Made by a program: the position numbers and the translations under genes. From assembly GCA_003518125.1 (NCBI GenBank), contig DOZG01000011.1, positions 1 to 5,662 on the forward strand: a stretch of 5,662 nucleotides of DNA, given 5' to 3'. This stretch comes from Patescibacteria group bacterium. Lineage in GTDB: Bacteria > Patescibacteriota > Dojkabacteria > SC72. The notes under the pieces were generated by a model. The model was given only the letters and a program-made list of their open reading frames with translations, made no database searches and had not been told where the DNA came from. Positions 5,390-5,662 of this stretch are shown one piece after another. Within the stretch, counting starts at the first letter, position 1. Each line of letters begins with the position of its first letter.

Positions 5390-5662
5390 CTTTTTAATCT
5401 CCCCCTCCATTGTATCATTAGATTTAAGTGCTGGTGTTTCTAGAATAAAGGGGATGTTTTTAAACTCCTGTCTATTCAATAGTTTTTTTACAGTACTAAT
5501 TCCTAATTCTCCCTCTCCCAAGTTGGCATGCCTGTCTTTGTTCGAAGCAAGTTTAGTCATAGAGTCATTGAGATGTATAGCCTTGATATTTGATATGCCC
5601 AACTCTCTATCCATATCCTCTATCACCCCATCTATCTCATTTACCCAATCATATCCTGCGGC
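5369..5662 (-). CDS. nfo: Endonuclease IV (apurinic/apyrimidinic endonuclease), C-terminal part (5' end outside window)
   Basis: The frame is open from the right edge, giving 97 residues to a TAA at 5371-5369. It starts AAGYD, the segment just after the metal-binding CHAF motif of endonuclease IV, so roughly the first two thirds of a roughly 285-residue enzyme lies beyond position 5662. Metal-binding motifs seen are AIHLND (visible residues 28-33, His30), DRH (43-45, Asp43 and His45, matching E. coli Asp229 and His231) and ILETP (73-77, Glu75, matching Glu261). HANLGEGELG (45-54) is also typical. The enzyme is a TIM-barrel hydrolase using three zinc ions that cuts the backbone 5' to abasic sites in base-excision repair. 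An in-frame GTG at 5626 is internal, not the start, because conserved sequence continues upstream of it. It lies upstream of, and is possibly co-transcribed with, the helicase-nuclease gene. Confidence 0.93.
   Translation of the reverse strand, partial: AAGYDWVNEIDGVIEDMDRELGISNIKAIHLNDSMTKLASNKDRHANLGEGELGISTVKKLLNRQEFKNIPFILETPALKSNDTMEGEIKKLKGLVK

Noticed and set aside
5624..5626. In-frame GTG as the start of the nfo fragment
   Set aside because: Endonuclease IV sequence (AAGYD) continues upstream of it to the window edge, so the gene is cut by the window, not short.

Overview
All eight genes supported here lie on the minus strand, so the biological reading order runs from the right edge (5662) to the left edge (1). 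The DNA is AT-rich and tightly packed: genes overlap by 1 or 4 bases or are separated by at most about 50 bases, and there is no intergenic stretch over 300 bases. No RNA gene, insertion sequence, CRISPR array or convincing terminator was seen. Compact genes, AT-rich codons and a run of short two-helix 'T4SS pilin' proteins suggest a Patescibacteria / Candidate Phyla Radiation (CPR) bacterium, with low-GC lineages such as Dojkabacteria or Katanobacteria plausible. This placement is inference. UGA appears to be an ordinary stop: it ends two of the genes, and no in-frame TGA is needed in the 1037-codon helicase gene. That argues against Absconditabacteria and Gracilibacteria, which read UGA as glycine.

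Right part (5662-2124) is a DNA-repair block. It holds the C-terminal third of endonuclease IV (nfo), then a 38-residue single-helix membrane peptide, then a large UvrD-type helicase with a C-terminal PD-(D/E)XK nuclease and four Fe-S-cluster-type cysteines. The peptide gene overlaps the helicase start by ATGA, which suggests translational coupling.

Left part (2110-1) is a cell-envelope block. Five tandem paralogous genes (112, 113, 113, 87 and 86 residues in order of transcription) encode T4SS/VirB2-like pilin subunits. Each has two hydrophobic helices separated by a short charged loop with a G-[DN]-x-x-K motif. They are followed by the N-terminal 151 residues of a secreted coiled-coil protein resembling the CwlO/PcsB peptidoglycan-hydrolase family; its catalytic end lies beyond position 1. 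A working model is that the pilins form a heteromeric envelope-spanning fibre or channel and the hydrolase-like protein locally opens the wall. No ATPase or core-complex gene is in the window to confirm a full secretion or uptake machine.

The most unusual regulatory observation is that several genes have a sigma70-like -10 hexamer only 6-10 bases before the start codon. They are the coiled-coil gene, the third pilin, probably the first pilin, and perhaps the small peptide. This predicts leaderless or nearly leaderless mRNAs. Only the fifth pilin has a clear Shine-Dalgarno sequence.
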